A stretch of 64,000 nt of DNA, from NCBI GenBank assembly GCA_036244855.1, contig BQKZ01000507.1, forward strand, positions 1 to 64,000, in the 5' to 3' direction. Made by a program: the position numbers and the translations under genes. The DNA comes from Temnopleurus reevesii. Taxonomy: Eukaryota > Echinodermata > Echinoidea > Temnopleuroida > Temnopleuridae. This document shows positions 49,422 to 59,405 of the stretch, one piece after another. The notes beneath the pieces are model-generated. The model was given only the letters and a program-made list of their open reading frames with translations. It was not told the DNA's origin and searched no databases. The first letter of the stretch is position 1, and every line of letters starts with the position of its first letter.

Positions 49422-49797
49422 AATATTTCTCTAATGACTATTCCTACATGAATACACTATTATCCATATAAGGAGAAAATCAACAAATAGAGAAGGCATA
49501 GATGGTACACAGATAAAATAATATAATAATGTACAGAGTGCATGATGGTGTGCAGAGATGGGAGAGACAGAGAAAGACAAGGAGAAAGAGAGAAAAATGA
49601 GTTTTTCTCTACCAGTAATCAATATTTCTGTAGCTCTAATAACTGTTTCCACAAGAATTCACTATCATCCATATAAGGAGAAAATCAACAAAGAAAGAAG
49701 GGGTAGATGGTACACAGATAACATAATATACATAGTACATGATGGTGTGTGGAGATGACATGGGAGAGACAGAGAGAGACGAGGAGAAAGAAATAAA
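49422..49797. repeat. Two-copy tandem repeat, ~200 bp
   Basis: Both units read AATATTTCT, CTATTATCCATATAAGGAG or the close CTATCATCC variant, AAAATCAACAAA, GTAGATGGTACACAGATAA and GATGGTGTG, then a GAGAGACAGAGA tract. Confidence 0.8.
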
Positions 49798-49815
49798 GAT
49801 GAGGGAGATTATTGG

Positions 49816-49844
49816 AGGAAGATGATGATGATGATGATGATGGA
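49816..49844. repeat. (GAT)n microsatellite
   Basis: About eight tandem GAT/ATG triplets in purine-rich sequence. Confidence 0.85.
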
Positions 49845-50331
49845 GAGAAGTTAGGATAAATACAAGTAGGATTGGAAGAAAAATGGGAGGAAAGGGAATA
49901 AAGCATCAGAGGATGATGAGGGGGGCTAATACATAGCAGCACATCAGTTGGTCAGAGATTAGACAAAGAAAGCTCCATACTCAAAACATATGCCGCCTTC
50001 GCACAAGATGATTCTAGCCCCTCTCTCTCTTTCTCTTTCTCTCTCTCTCCCCTAAGTGGCCGGTCAAGGGTCATACGCCTATCCGTAAGAGCTATATATT
50101 TACTGCCTCCGTGCACAGCCCAAGGGCTATAATTACGACACACACACACTACCGACACACACCGATGTGTACAAACATTCAACGTCACTCCTATATAGCA
50201 TGCAGAAGATAATGGCACAATAGAATAAGCTATAATTAGTGTCTATTCGTCACGATGAAAGTGAGAAAGAGCCAGCTGCGAAGGGAAGGTTTCGCGGCCG
50301 AGAAATTCCGGGCTAGGAAACTGGTTCTTAC

Positions 50332-50413
50332 CTGTAAGATGGAGAGCTGGAGGATAGTAAGGAAACGGTAAATCCAAAGCGCTGGGATAAAAATTTCCAT
50401 TATTCACAGCCAT
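50332..50413 (-). CDS. GSE1: Alternative first coding exon, probably GSE1
   Basis: On the minus strand, an ATG at 50411-50413 in strong Kozak context (GAC-ATG-G) opens 27 codons beginning MAVNNGNFYPSALDLPF and ending in a Tyr/Pro-rich stretch. It runs straight into a perfect donor, TTACAG/GTAAGA, at 50330-50331. An in-frame TAG lies 12 codons upstream (50447-50449), which supports this ATG as the start. The exon ends in phase 1, exactly what the 2816-3049 exon needs, so splicing over 47 kb would give a GSE1 with a different N-terminus from the 61.7-kb route. The sequence just upstream is CpG-rich and promoter-like. The peptide is not one I recognise. It could instead begin an unrelated minus-strand transcript. 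Confidence 0.6.
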
Positions 50414-50900
50414 GTCCGGGCGTACGGCTGCTACGCTCCTGTGATCCTAGCCCCTATGGGTTATGATCTAATGCTGCGTTAGTATTGTGTGTCCGGGCGG
50501 TCTGCCTGCATGTACAATCAATCGCATTCAGTACACGGTGTGAGCGATCAGTCGCTCGCGAGCCCTCAAATGGACCAACCAGGATGGTAATATAAAACAC
50601 AGAGAGAGAGGGGGGAAAAGGCAATGATGCAAAATACTGGCACAAAGCTGTGCGATCCCTATGTGTGTGTATGTGTGTGTTCGGCGCTTGATGCCCTCAG
50701 CTTTACACATAAATATACACACATCAAACGTGTAGTAAAGATTACCCCCCATGAGTGCGGCTATTCAAGTGTGGCAGTCCAGCACACATCTCACCTATAC
50801 ACATTTGCAGCCACATGAATGGACTCTATCATTCAAGCTATGGGGGTGTACAAAAGGTGTGGCTGCTGAGGGTGGAGAAACGAAAGTAAACATTGCTTCT
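50414..50900 (-). promoter_or_regulatory. CpG-rich putative alternative promoter and 5'UTR
   Basis: This lies immediately upstream of the first-exon ATG on the minus strand. From about 50270 to 50570 CG dinucleotides are dense (for example CGGGCGTACG and CGCTCGCGAG), in contrast with the CpG-poor flanks. There is no clear TATA box at a fixed distance on the minus strand. The inner boundary is set by the ATG and the outer one is arbitrary. Promoter function is inferred from composition plus the adjoining start exon. Confidence 0.4.
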
Positions 50901-51802
50901 TTCCGACATGTCTTCCTTCCTTTTATCATCAAATCTATCTATATTTAGAACAAAACATTGAAAGTTGACGAGCACTACTTTGGAGATGTTTAGCAAGACA
51001 ATATAGGATAACATTTGTTCAAAATTTGCATGATATAACAATCTACTGTGCAAATGATAGCTGTACAAGTATACCAGTATGTTTTTTTTTATCTGGATAA
51101 TGCCTGCCTTTTTATACGCATTGTGAATGAAATTACAATCACTTCTTATCATTGGTTAAAAAAGCTGATTTGTTGGGAATGCTGAAGAGCAATCTTGAAT
51201 GTCTCTTCAGGTGATGACATATATCAAAGCCCACATATGCATAATACTATAACTAGAACTAATGTAAGATCAGAGCTTCTTGCGTATTTCATAAAGATTT
51301 TATCAGCAAAAAGTGTGCTTTAGATTATTCAAGTATTTTTATGAATGACTGTTGAATATGATACATTACTATTTGTTGTCAAACAAAACCAAATATTTCT
51401 GATTCAGCTGTATTAAGAAAAAAATTAATTCAACAATGTAAGAAAACCAAACTTACATGTACAATTAAAACCAAAGAAAAAAACCAATTGAAATAACAAA
51501 AAAACCTCAATCTTCTCAAAAGAGCTATTCAGAATTCATACATACAACAATACAAAAATCAAGACAAACCAATTAATCCTTATTCAAATATTTATGCTCG
51601 AATTCAAACCTCTGACAAATCACTCCCCATCAAAAAACAAAACCCTACACCTCACAATATGTTTATCCACAACACAGTCCCTCAGGGAACTTCACACATA
51701 CCAACACACACTACCTCCCCCGTGATTGTGCAATGGAAGAGTCGAGCAGATGGAGCTGGTGTTTGGGGAAGACTTGTAGTGGGGCAGATGGTCCATTTCC
51801 CT
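50901..51802. other. Intronic, unrecognised
   Basis: AT-rich, no repeats seen, no credible exon. Confidence 0.4.
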
Positions 51803-52125
51803 AGGATAATAAGCTGCCTTTTTTGATTGCCACCTAACGAAAGCAAAAAATGTTTGGATGCTCAAGAACGACTTTTTTGGAAAGATTGCATTGGTCAGTT
51901 GGAAAAAAGTTGTTTTTTTTTTAAATCTATTCACGCTATCATTTGATTACAATTGTAAATGAAGGAAAAATGAAGGAAAAAAATAAATGTTATCTTGAAT
52001 CGAAAAAAAAAATCCCTGGAATGATAAGCTGCTTCTCTCGATTGCCACCTAAAGAAGGCCAAAAAAGAAATTGGGTGCCCAAGAAAGATTTTTTTTGAAA
52101 AATTGTTTCAGTCAGTTATTTCCTC
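51803..52125. repeat. Imperfect direct duplication, ~210-bp spacing
   Basis: AATAAGCTGCCTTTTTTGATTG, GCCACCTAACGAA and GGATGCTCAAGAACGA at 51808-51872 recur as AT-AAGCTGCTTCTCTCGATTG, GCCACCTAAAGAA and GGGTGCCCAAGAAAGA at 52023-52090. Confidence 0.65.
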
Positions 52126-53050
52126 TCTAATTTATTCATATTATCTTTTCACACAGATTTCATGTAGGTGATCAGACTAAAAACGGAGTAAAGCTGTAAA
52201 TGTATGCATTTACCTTTCAGATTTTATTTCACATGTATGTTTATAGTTTTACTGATGATGTCTTTTCAGACTATGTTTCTAATGTTTACCTATGATTTTA
52301 CTGTGATTTTGTTTCATTTGTGTGAAAAGCCCTCTCCCCCCAAAAATAATAATAAATAAGAGAGAATGTTCAACTCAAACTCTGAATATTTTGAGGAACA
52401 ACAATGAAATATCTCTCAAATCAGGTAGATTATACATTGAACATCAAAGCAAATCTGAAAACAAACATGAAGCATTTTAAACCACTCACCTTGAAACTAC
52501 CAACATTTCTTTCTCTTAATCCCTCCTACACACACAAACAGGCATATCCTTCTTGAACATATCTAATCAAGCCTATCAAATCTGGTTAGACAAGACAAAT
52601 AAATTACAGGCTACTGTTATCCCATAATCAGATTATCGTCAGACTGGAGTGGAAATGTACATGTACTGCAAATTATATAGCGAACATTTGTCGAAAACCG
52701 ACATAATCGTTTCAGAAAATGTAATGCTGGCAAAAATCCTATGGGACATCGCACAATAGCCAATAACTCATCTTTAAATGGCTTCTTTGTCACATAAATG
52801 TTAAATCAAGGAGAAATTGTGCATTTTAACAAGAAAAAATTGGTTATGAAGACGAGAGGGAAATGTGAAGGGATATAATCTGAAACAAGTCTGGATAAAT
52901 GGCTTGCGTCCATTAGAAGTTGTCTCCCTCACACAATGACTTAATACCAGATGATCTTCCTTTCATGTACTTAAGTCGGATTAAGTCCTGCTACCATCAA
53001 AAAGATTTCAGCAGCATTGAAAAAAAACACTCTCTCATACGAAGTCTCAA

Positions 53051-53500
53051 GAGATTTTAGATTAAAACATAGGCTCTTGCTGATATTTACGTACAGTTCA
53101 ATTCAGAATTTCTTTGATGCCTGCTATCACTATAAAGCTCATGATAATGCATGCGTCACTGCAATCCCACTGTAAATCCCATTATTCTTAGCTTCATAGC
53201 GAGTTTTAGATTAAAACATAGGCTTTTGCTGATATTTACGTACAGTTCAATTCAGAATTTCTTTCATGCCTGCTATTGCTATACAGCTCATAATAATGGA
53301 TGTGCTATAGCGATCCAAATGAAAATCCCATTGTTCTTAGCTTCATAGTGATTTTTAGATTAAAACATAGGCTACTGCTGATATTTGCATACAGTGCAAT
53401 TCAGAATTTCTTTGATGCCTGCTATTGCTATACAGCTCATAATAATGGATGTGTTATCGCGATCCCACTGTAAATCCCATTGTTCTTAGCTTCATAGTGA
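53051..53500. repeat. Three-copy tandem repeat, 150 bp
   Basis: Units start at 53051, 53201 and 53350, each TTTTAGATTAAAACATAGGC through CATTGTTCTTAGCTTCATAG. Copies differ by only about 5-10 percent, so the array is fairly recent. Confidence 0.9.
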
Positions 53501-54118
53501 TCACATGTAAAAATAATTCTGGCTACCATCCTAATTTACAAAATGGTGCATTTGTTACCTTCACTAGCATTGAGATGCCTTACCAAGAGTTGCAAAAGGG
53601 TTCGTATTATCTGCTCATTTCAAACCTTTTTGATATTAAAAAAATAAAAAAAACGATTGGGAGTATAGATCTCAATTTTTCGGTGCTTCAATTTCTATTT
53701 AGAAGTCCTCCTTTTATTACATCATATTGGACATATTTATCAGCTTGTGGGCCTAATTGTGATGGAGTTTTAAGCCAAGGGCGTTTCAATGATATAGATT
53801 TTACATTTGAATGTAAAGAGCTTTAGGGATTCATTCAATCTCCGAGCTGCTAAATTGATTTCAATAAACCATTATCAATTTAATTGAAAGGCTTTCATGT
53901 TCACTCCCCCCCCCTCCCATAATTGATATAAGTGTCCAACACCCCAAACCTATCATATCTCTCTCACAGACACACATTCTGTCTATTTCACCATTTATAT
54001 CTTAGTCTCCATCTATTTAATCAGTTTTGATATTATCAATCTTTTCTGAAAAGCAATAGTAATAATTGATCTGATACAGATTACATATTCCTATCAAACA
54101 TACATCAATAATAACTAG
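53501..54118. other. Unrecognised open frame 53449-53826 and flank
   Basis: A + strand frame runs about 125 codons out of the last tandem unit and ends in TAG at 53824-53826, with an AATAAACC signal about 40 bp later. Its second half (SSP-free, aromatic-rich, LFRSPPFITSYWTYL) is not low-complexity. It could be a decayed retroposon 3' end or chance. Confidence 0.25.
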
Positions 54119-54135
54119 ATGAATCCTCGACCGCN

Positions 54136-54261
54136 ACGGACGGACGCACGGACGGACGGACGCACGGACGGACGGACGGACGGACGCACGGACGGACGGA
54201 CGCACGGACGCACGGACGGACGCACGGACGCACGGACGGACGGACGGACGGACGGACGGAC
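54136..54261. repeat. (ACGG)n/(ACGC) tetranucleotide minisatellite
   Basis: About 126 bp of GGAC repeats with scattered GCAC variants. A single N at 54135 marks its left edge. Asp/Gly/Arg/Thr and Val/Arg/Pro frames are artefacts. Confidence 0.9.
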
Positions 54262-54275
54262 AACCCGAAAACATA

Positions 54276-54310
54276 ATGCCTCCGGCACCACCTTACGGTG
54301 GCGGAGGCAT
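54276..54310. repeat. Hairpin ATGCCTCC...GGAGGCAT
   Basis: ATGCCTCCGGCACCACC and GGTGGCGGAGGCAT are inverted copies with a 4-nt loop. It directly follows the GGAC minisatellite and probably belongs to the same repeat unit. Confidence 0.7.
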
Positions 54311-54375
54311 AAAAATGAATGAAAAAGAATCTAACACCCAATTCATGCTTATTTTGAGAACCAACGGAAAAACGC

Positions 54376-54411
54376 TGGCAATTTTTTTTTTTTTTTTGGG
54401 GGGGGGGGGGT
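54376..54411. repeat. Poly-T then poly-G run
   Basis: About 19 T followed by 12 or more G. Length is likely unstable. Confidence 0.85.
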
Positions 54412-54419
54412 CTATCAGA

Positions 54420-56168
54420 AAATAGGACAACAAAAATTGACTGGACACAGTTAGGTGCTTTATCAAACTAGAAACACCGGTTGTTCATTAGCTAATTTTC
54501 AACAGGGTTTTAGTCAAGATACACAGAACAATCATCAAATTCATTAACATTTTCAGTAATTTGTGCAAACATTCCAAACTAAGGAATACTTATGAATATG
54601 TCCAATCGAAGCATAAGTACTGGTATCGAGATTTAAATGTAGAACTGATTAGAAAAACCATGACATGGGCCACTACACCAAATGATTTAGACCAGTTCCT
54701 AATCGTATAGCAGGGCAGTCGACTTCATCGATCAATAATACAGGAGGAAGGGCTTAAATCTCCTGATCTGATTAAAGTAATCTGGACAATACCTTCCAGT
54801 TGGACAGATGGTTTCTAACTTTCCTCTAAATGTCTTTGTCCAAACAGATACACTCTCAGTATGATGTTAATTGACAAAAAAATTGACAAAATAGCCAACC
54901 CCTCTTTGACCCACAACAATTGTGCAGGTAAAGTTTAAAAAAAAATACTGATGTTCTATGAAATATAAAGTGGGTCAATGAACACATGTTGTTCACATGT
55001 TTTTCTTCATTGTTGCATAGCAGAAAAGCAGTGAAGCCCATTTATTTTATCTTGCTGGACAAAAGATGTACTATAATAGGGTAGAATATGTTGCCCATTC
55101 TCTTTGCTTGTTTTGCACAAAGAACCCATATACCATGGCAATAAAAATTCATTTCAAGAGATACCATTTCAAACGTTGCATTAATTTGTAATTAGTGCAA
55201 AAAAAAGAGAGTTTTGGTTGGTCTCCAAACACAAATAATCTGAAGTTGGCCTGACCTGATGCAGAAAAATCAAAGATAAACATGTGAAATATTGCCTGAA
55301 ACTTATTTTCAAGGTTAACTAGATTTTCTTTTCTCCTTCATCTTATCTTTTTTTCCACATGAGATGAGCTTAAAGAAAACAAGAAAATGATCAATAAAAT
55401 AATAACTTTTACGACCGACCAAACCTTTTTTTTTCTTGCAATCTTGGCCCAAAAGTCACAAATTTCACAGATCACCTACAGTGCTTTAAATTCATGACAT
55501 ACACAGATTTCCCAATATGATGATAATGGGATGATACCTCATTTGGCCCTCTGCGTCATTTAAAATTCATGAAATTGTGAGCGAAACATTAGACATTCTA
55601 ACCCCATACAGGCGGATTGCCTTCCTTAGACCCCAGCAAAGGTTCATGCATAAAATCTTTAGAAGCAGGGCACTACCCAAAGGCCATGTACAATCAAACA
55701 CATACACCCCACGAGGGCGCATACTAATATAAACCGACGGCTTCTAAGAAAGCCCGATCATCCCGTTAAACCTTGAATAGGCGTAGGCACGTCCAAACCG
55801 AGTTGTCGGAGCAAGAAATGAGGAAAAGGTGACGGATGAGGTGGCTGAGAGGGGAAAATAACGCTACGAGATGCATCCATCATCCCCTCTGCCCTTCCAA
55901 CATTACACCTGACCTATTGTTTTGATGAGTACACAGCTGAGCAGGTGTGGGACTAGGGTGAGTAAGATGGCCGATAGTGTGCATATGCAGCTATCTAAAC
56001 ACTCAGGTACCTTCCCTAAAAGACAGAGCTTAAAAGTCTTCCAGGGTTTCCCCTTGTATATAAAAGGAGTAAAGTCAGCGGATTAGGGACCCTGAGGAGA
56101 CGAAATTTTCCTTCTCTGTCTACCCCCTTTTCTTTTCTCTTTTGTCCAACTGAAAACTGTCAATAGCC
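54420..56168. other. Intronic, unrecognised; GC-richer from 55600
   Basis: 55600-56060 is richer in GC and non-repetitive, with AAGATGGCCGATAG (YY1-like). No exon found. The rest is AT-rich. Confidence 0.35.
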
Positions 56169-56396
56169 ATGTCTACATTAAGTGCCAAAACCTTCAGGTT
56201 TCAGAAACTATGATAGCAATACGGGAGCTTATACGTTCAGCATGAAGGCGAGATATTCCAATCACTAAGGCACCTCGTTTTTGTAGAAACGGAAAGGAGG
56301 TGACTTGTACAAACTCGTCTTTGGGATGCACGCATAAGCTTCCGTATTTCTGTTGTAATTTCTGAAACCTTTGGGTTTCGGCTCTCAGTGTTAACC
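56169..56396. mobile_element. Fold-back MITE, ~228 bp
   Basis: The left arm has CTTCAGGTTTCAGAAAC and GCAATACGGGAGCTTAT; the right arm has ATAAGCTTCCGTATTTC and TTTCTGAAACCTTTGGGTTT, as its reverse complement. One copy in the window. Confidence 0.7.
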
Positions 56397-56739
56397 TATC
56401 TAAAGAAGACTAAGAAGTAGACAGTTCAGTTTGAATGGGTATTGTAGTTTGAACAAACATATTAAACACTGCATTAAACCATATACAGCAGCTTGAAGCA
56501 CACAATAGTAATTACAAGACTTCAACAAAAGATTTGATAAAAGGGTTACATCATAGGGGAAGCTATATTATCCTTTGTTGACCCCCTTCGTGTTGCATGC
56601 CCTTTAAAATTGTGCTCGAATAATGCAAAGAGTCAATTCATTCTTTCGCACCTATTTCATGCACATTTGTATCTATTTAGTCTATAAAAAGCAATGTTAT
56701 CCATAATGTGGCATACAAACTTAAATGTGTAAAATCAAA

Positions 56740-56885
56740 CCTGTGTTAGCGGCCACCTGTCTATTGCAGCCACCTGCCTTTAGTGGTCACCCTAATTTGT
56801 TCCCTACAGACAATGTGGGTTATTGACCCTGTCTACAGTGGCCACTTTTTATTTTCCTGTAGACTGTAGACAGGTTAGACTGTAT
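56740..56885. repeat. ACCTGTCTA-type short repeat, inverted copy
   Basis: Reads GCGGCCACCTGTCTATTGCA, then GCCACCTGCC, then GTGGTCACCCTAATTTGTTC, then GACAGGTTAGACTGTATAC. It is the reverse-oriented relative of the repeat at 48240. Confidence 0.6.
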
Positions 56886-56944
56886 ACCCCACAGTAATTT
56901 TCAACATTGATTCTTGAATACCATCTATCAACTTATCAGTCAAT

Positions 56945-57120
56945 GGGGGTGTTGTTCAAAAGTTGCAATTGGTCGCAACATGCAGTTGATCGGAACGTGC
57001 CAATCAAAATCATTGTTTCATGTGCAACTTGTTAAAAGCGCATATCGTACATGAATGAAAATGCACGTTATAATTTGCAAAGTTGCAGTTGATTTGCAGT
57101 TGATTTTGAACAACATCCCC
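56945..57120. mobile_element. MITE of the GGTGTTG...CAACACC family, copy 2
   Basis: Starts GGGGGTGTTGTTCAAAAGTTG and ends GATTTTGAACAACATCCCC. Interior GCAGTTGATCGGAACGTGCC matches 21714-21889 closely. Confidence 0.75.
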
Positions 57121-57485
57121 AATGATAGAAAGTAGTGTTCTATAAAGCCGACTTTGACCGACTCTTCAAACTTTTCGAGTCATGTTACACATCCTTTTAC
57201 ATGATTATTTCTAGACTCATGTATCATTTTTTTAAAGAATTGCTGTGATACAAAAACAGCCTATAGCAATATGTGCCAATAACAATGTAAAGATGCACAA
57301 GTGATTTACGGATCTTTTTGAGGAACCATTTTTTCAGCAAAATTTATTCTAAGATTTCAGATATGTCTGGTTCAAATTTGTCTAGAGAAATCTTATCAGA
57401 ACTGTTCCTTGAACATATATTATCAACTGTTCTGATCAAAATCTCAGTGACTGAATTATTCTGACAAACTCCTATGATTTTAAGC

Positions 57486-57532
57486 CAAATTTATTGGGGT
57501 TTAAGCCAAATTTATTGGGGTTTAATCAAATA
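57486..57532. repeat. Short direct repeat, 21 bp x 2
   Basis: AAGCCAAATTTATTGGGGTT occurs twice in tandem, followed by a partial third (TAATCAAAT). Confidence 0.85.
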
Positions 57533-57699
57533 TTCTTAGCACTAAAATTTTTACATAGTGGGTTTTGACATTGGCTCTGTTAAACAAAAATAGAAACCAC
57601 CTTACGGATGCTATCAAACACAAGAGGGCGACAGTCAATTCTGGACAGGGTAACTCCTTGCAGCCTTTTCTCCTCAAGCAAGTTCTTTATGGGTACCAA

Positions 57700-57826
57700 T
57701 ATTACAGTATTGATCGAAATACTGTGAACCGTGTCCCACCATGTCCCATGAAAATGCATGCATTCTACATAGGCCTTGATGGGACAGTGGGAATATGTTC
57801 ATATTATTTCGATCAATACTGATCAC
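57700..57826. repeat. Long hairpin of unknown nature
   Basis: A perfect 17-bp inverted repeat, CAGTATTGATCGAAATA (57705-57721) with TATTTCGATCAATACTG (57805-57821), is followed inward by TCCCACCATGTCCCAT pairing with ATGGGACAGTGGGA. The loop is about 28 nt. It could be a MITE or a hairpin RNA precursor. A short frame across it (57565-57822) is probably fortuitous. Confidence 0.6.
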
Positions 57827-58704
57827 ATATTCAGAGCAGCCAAACTCATATCTATAAAAATCTGATCATTTTTCGAGAAAAGTTGCTTTCTTTTTCAGAA
57901 ATAATATTCTATTGTAAACCTTCTGCACTTTCCGACACTGTATCTCAAGGACTTTTAAATTATCTTTCTTTTTCCAAAAAGGATCCCTTTTTCACTAAAC
58001 AAATCCTACTGAATAGTTCAACATCCTACTGGTTGGAAGCTCTGTATATATCATAAAAATCAATGATTTGAACTTCAATTCCCTGTAGAATAAGTACATT
58101 TAAATTACAAGAATGAATTCAGCATAATAATGTACATTACAAGAGAAGAACTTTCATGCAAAAAGGAAATTGGAAGAAAACAACATTTTTATTCCTTCAA
58201 CTTCTGGACAAGCAAAAGGTGGGTTCATAAAAGATGTAATACTCATTGTTAAAATAATAAAATACTTTCAAAAGGAATTACATGAAATAAACGCAGTAAT
58301 TGTCCACCAGCACTATAACAAATCAGATTTTTTTTTTCATGTTATATTACATATGCTCTAGAGTATCTGGTTGATGAAATTATAATATATTCTAAAATTT
58401 ATATTCCATTAGATGAGATAGCAATAATAGATCATGATAGTATTTACCAAATTTCATTCACTATGTAATGTCTGTGTTTAATTGAAGGGGGGGGGGGTGT
58501 TCAGTTAATATATCAATTTGACATTTATCTTTTTCTAATAATGGTCTATTACAACACTTTGAAATTAAATGTTTTTTAAGTAAAACTCACATTCCGACAA
58601 AATGAAAGGTGAATTTTTTTAATGAAAGCTTTCTTTAGCATATCCAAGACATGCATTTATAATGCATAATATATGGGCGGTACTTCTGCAATTGAGTACA
58701 TACC
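57827..58704. other. Intronic, unrecognised
   Basis: AT-rich with a G-run at 58487-58496. Frame 58170-58361 unrecognised. Confidence 0.4.
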
Positions 58705-59405
58705 CAATAGGGGCGTTCATACTACAAATACAAAGTGATTTCGATCGCGATCCATACATTGATGGTATCTATGCAGCCTGCATTCACATTCGCAAGGTGA
58801 TTCAGATCGTACTCCAGATTCAGAGCCTGGAAGTAAAGCAATCTCTGAATCACAACGATCGCTGCACACATGTACCCAAAAAGCGAATACCAATTAAATC
58901 AATGTCTGAATCACAATACCGTTCGCACCCTGATCAGTGAGGTGATATTTCAAAATAATCACCCCACAAAGTGTGATTTGATCAAGATCAAAATTTTTAT
59001 CAGGGATCAAGATCAAAATCACCATAGAGGCACCCTGGAGTAGTGGTTCTGACTCTCGCCTTTCAACCACAGGGTCGTAGGTTCGAATCATACCCATGGA
59101 GTTAATTTCCTTCAGCAAGAAATTCATCCACATTGTGCTGCACTTAACCCAGGTGAGGTGAATGGGTACCTGGTAGGAATTTATTCCTAGAAAAAGCTTA
59201 TGTGCCTAATAGCTGCACTGCTAAAGCCAGGGTAATAATGCCGCAATTGTAGAGCGCTTAGGGAATTCTCATGAAGAGCTGATCAGCGCTATATAAAAGC
59301 CGTTCATTATTATTATTATTACAAATCAGGGTGAGACTGACATCGGTTTTTGTACATCGATGTCAGGATCGCGGTAATTCGTCAGAGTGTGAACATCCCT
59401 ATTGA
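58705..59405. mobile_element. Fold-back element interrupted by a SINE
   Basis: The ends CAATAGGGGCGTTCATAC and GTGTGAACATCCCTATTG are inverted. Inner GATCGCGATCCATACATTGAT pairs with ATCGATGTCAGGATCGCGGT. Without the SINE at 59027-59321 the element would be about 405 bp. Confidence 0.7.
59027..59321 (+). mobile_element. tRNA-derived SINE
   Basis: The tRNA-like head has an A-box region GGAGTAGTGGTTCTGACTC and a B-box GGTTCGAATCA (59080-59090), the internal polymerase III promoter. The body has TTGTGCTGCACTTAACCCAG and GTGAGGTGAATGGGTACC. The tail has GAGCGCTTAGG and GCGCTATATAAAAGCC, then (ATT)n. Its 3' end resembles other tails in the window, suggesting a shared LINE partner. A degraded relative lies at 34930. 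Confidence 0.8.

Noticed and set aside
54017..54341. Val/Arg/Pro/Ser repeat proteins
   Set aside because: They are translations of the GGAC tetranucleotide array.
57565..57822. 85-codon frame over the 57.7-kb hairpin
   Set aside because: The second half encodes the hairpin arms; no domain, and the frame ends inside the right arm.
59027..59100. A tRNA gene
   Set aside because: The A/B-box region lacks a foldable acceptor stem and anticodon arm and is followed by a SINE body and tail.
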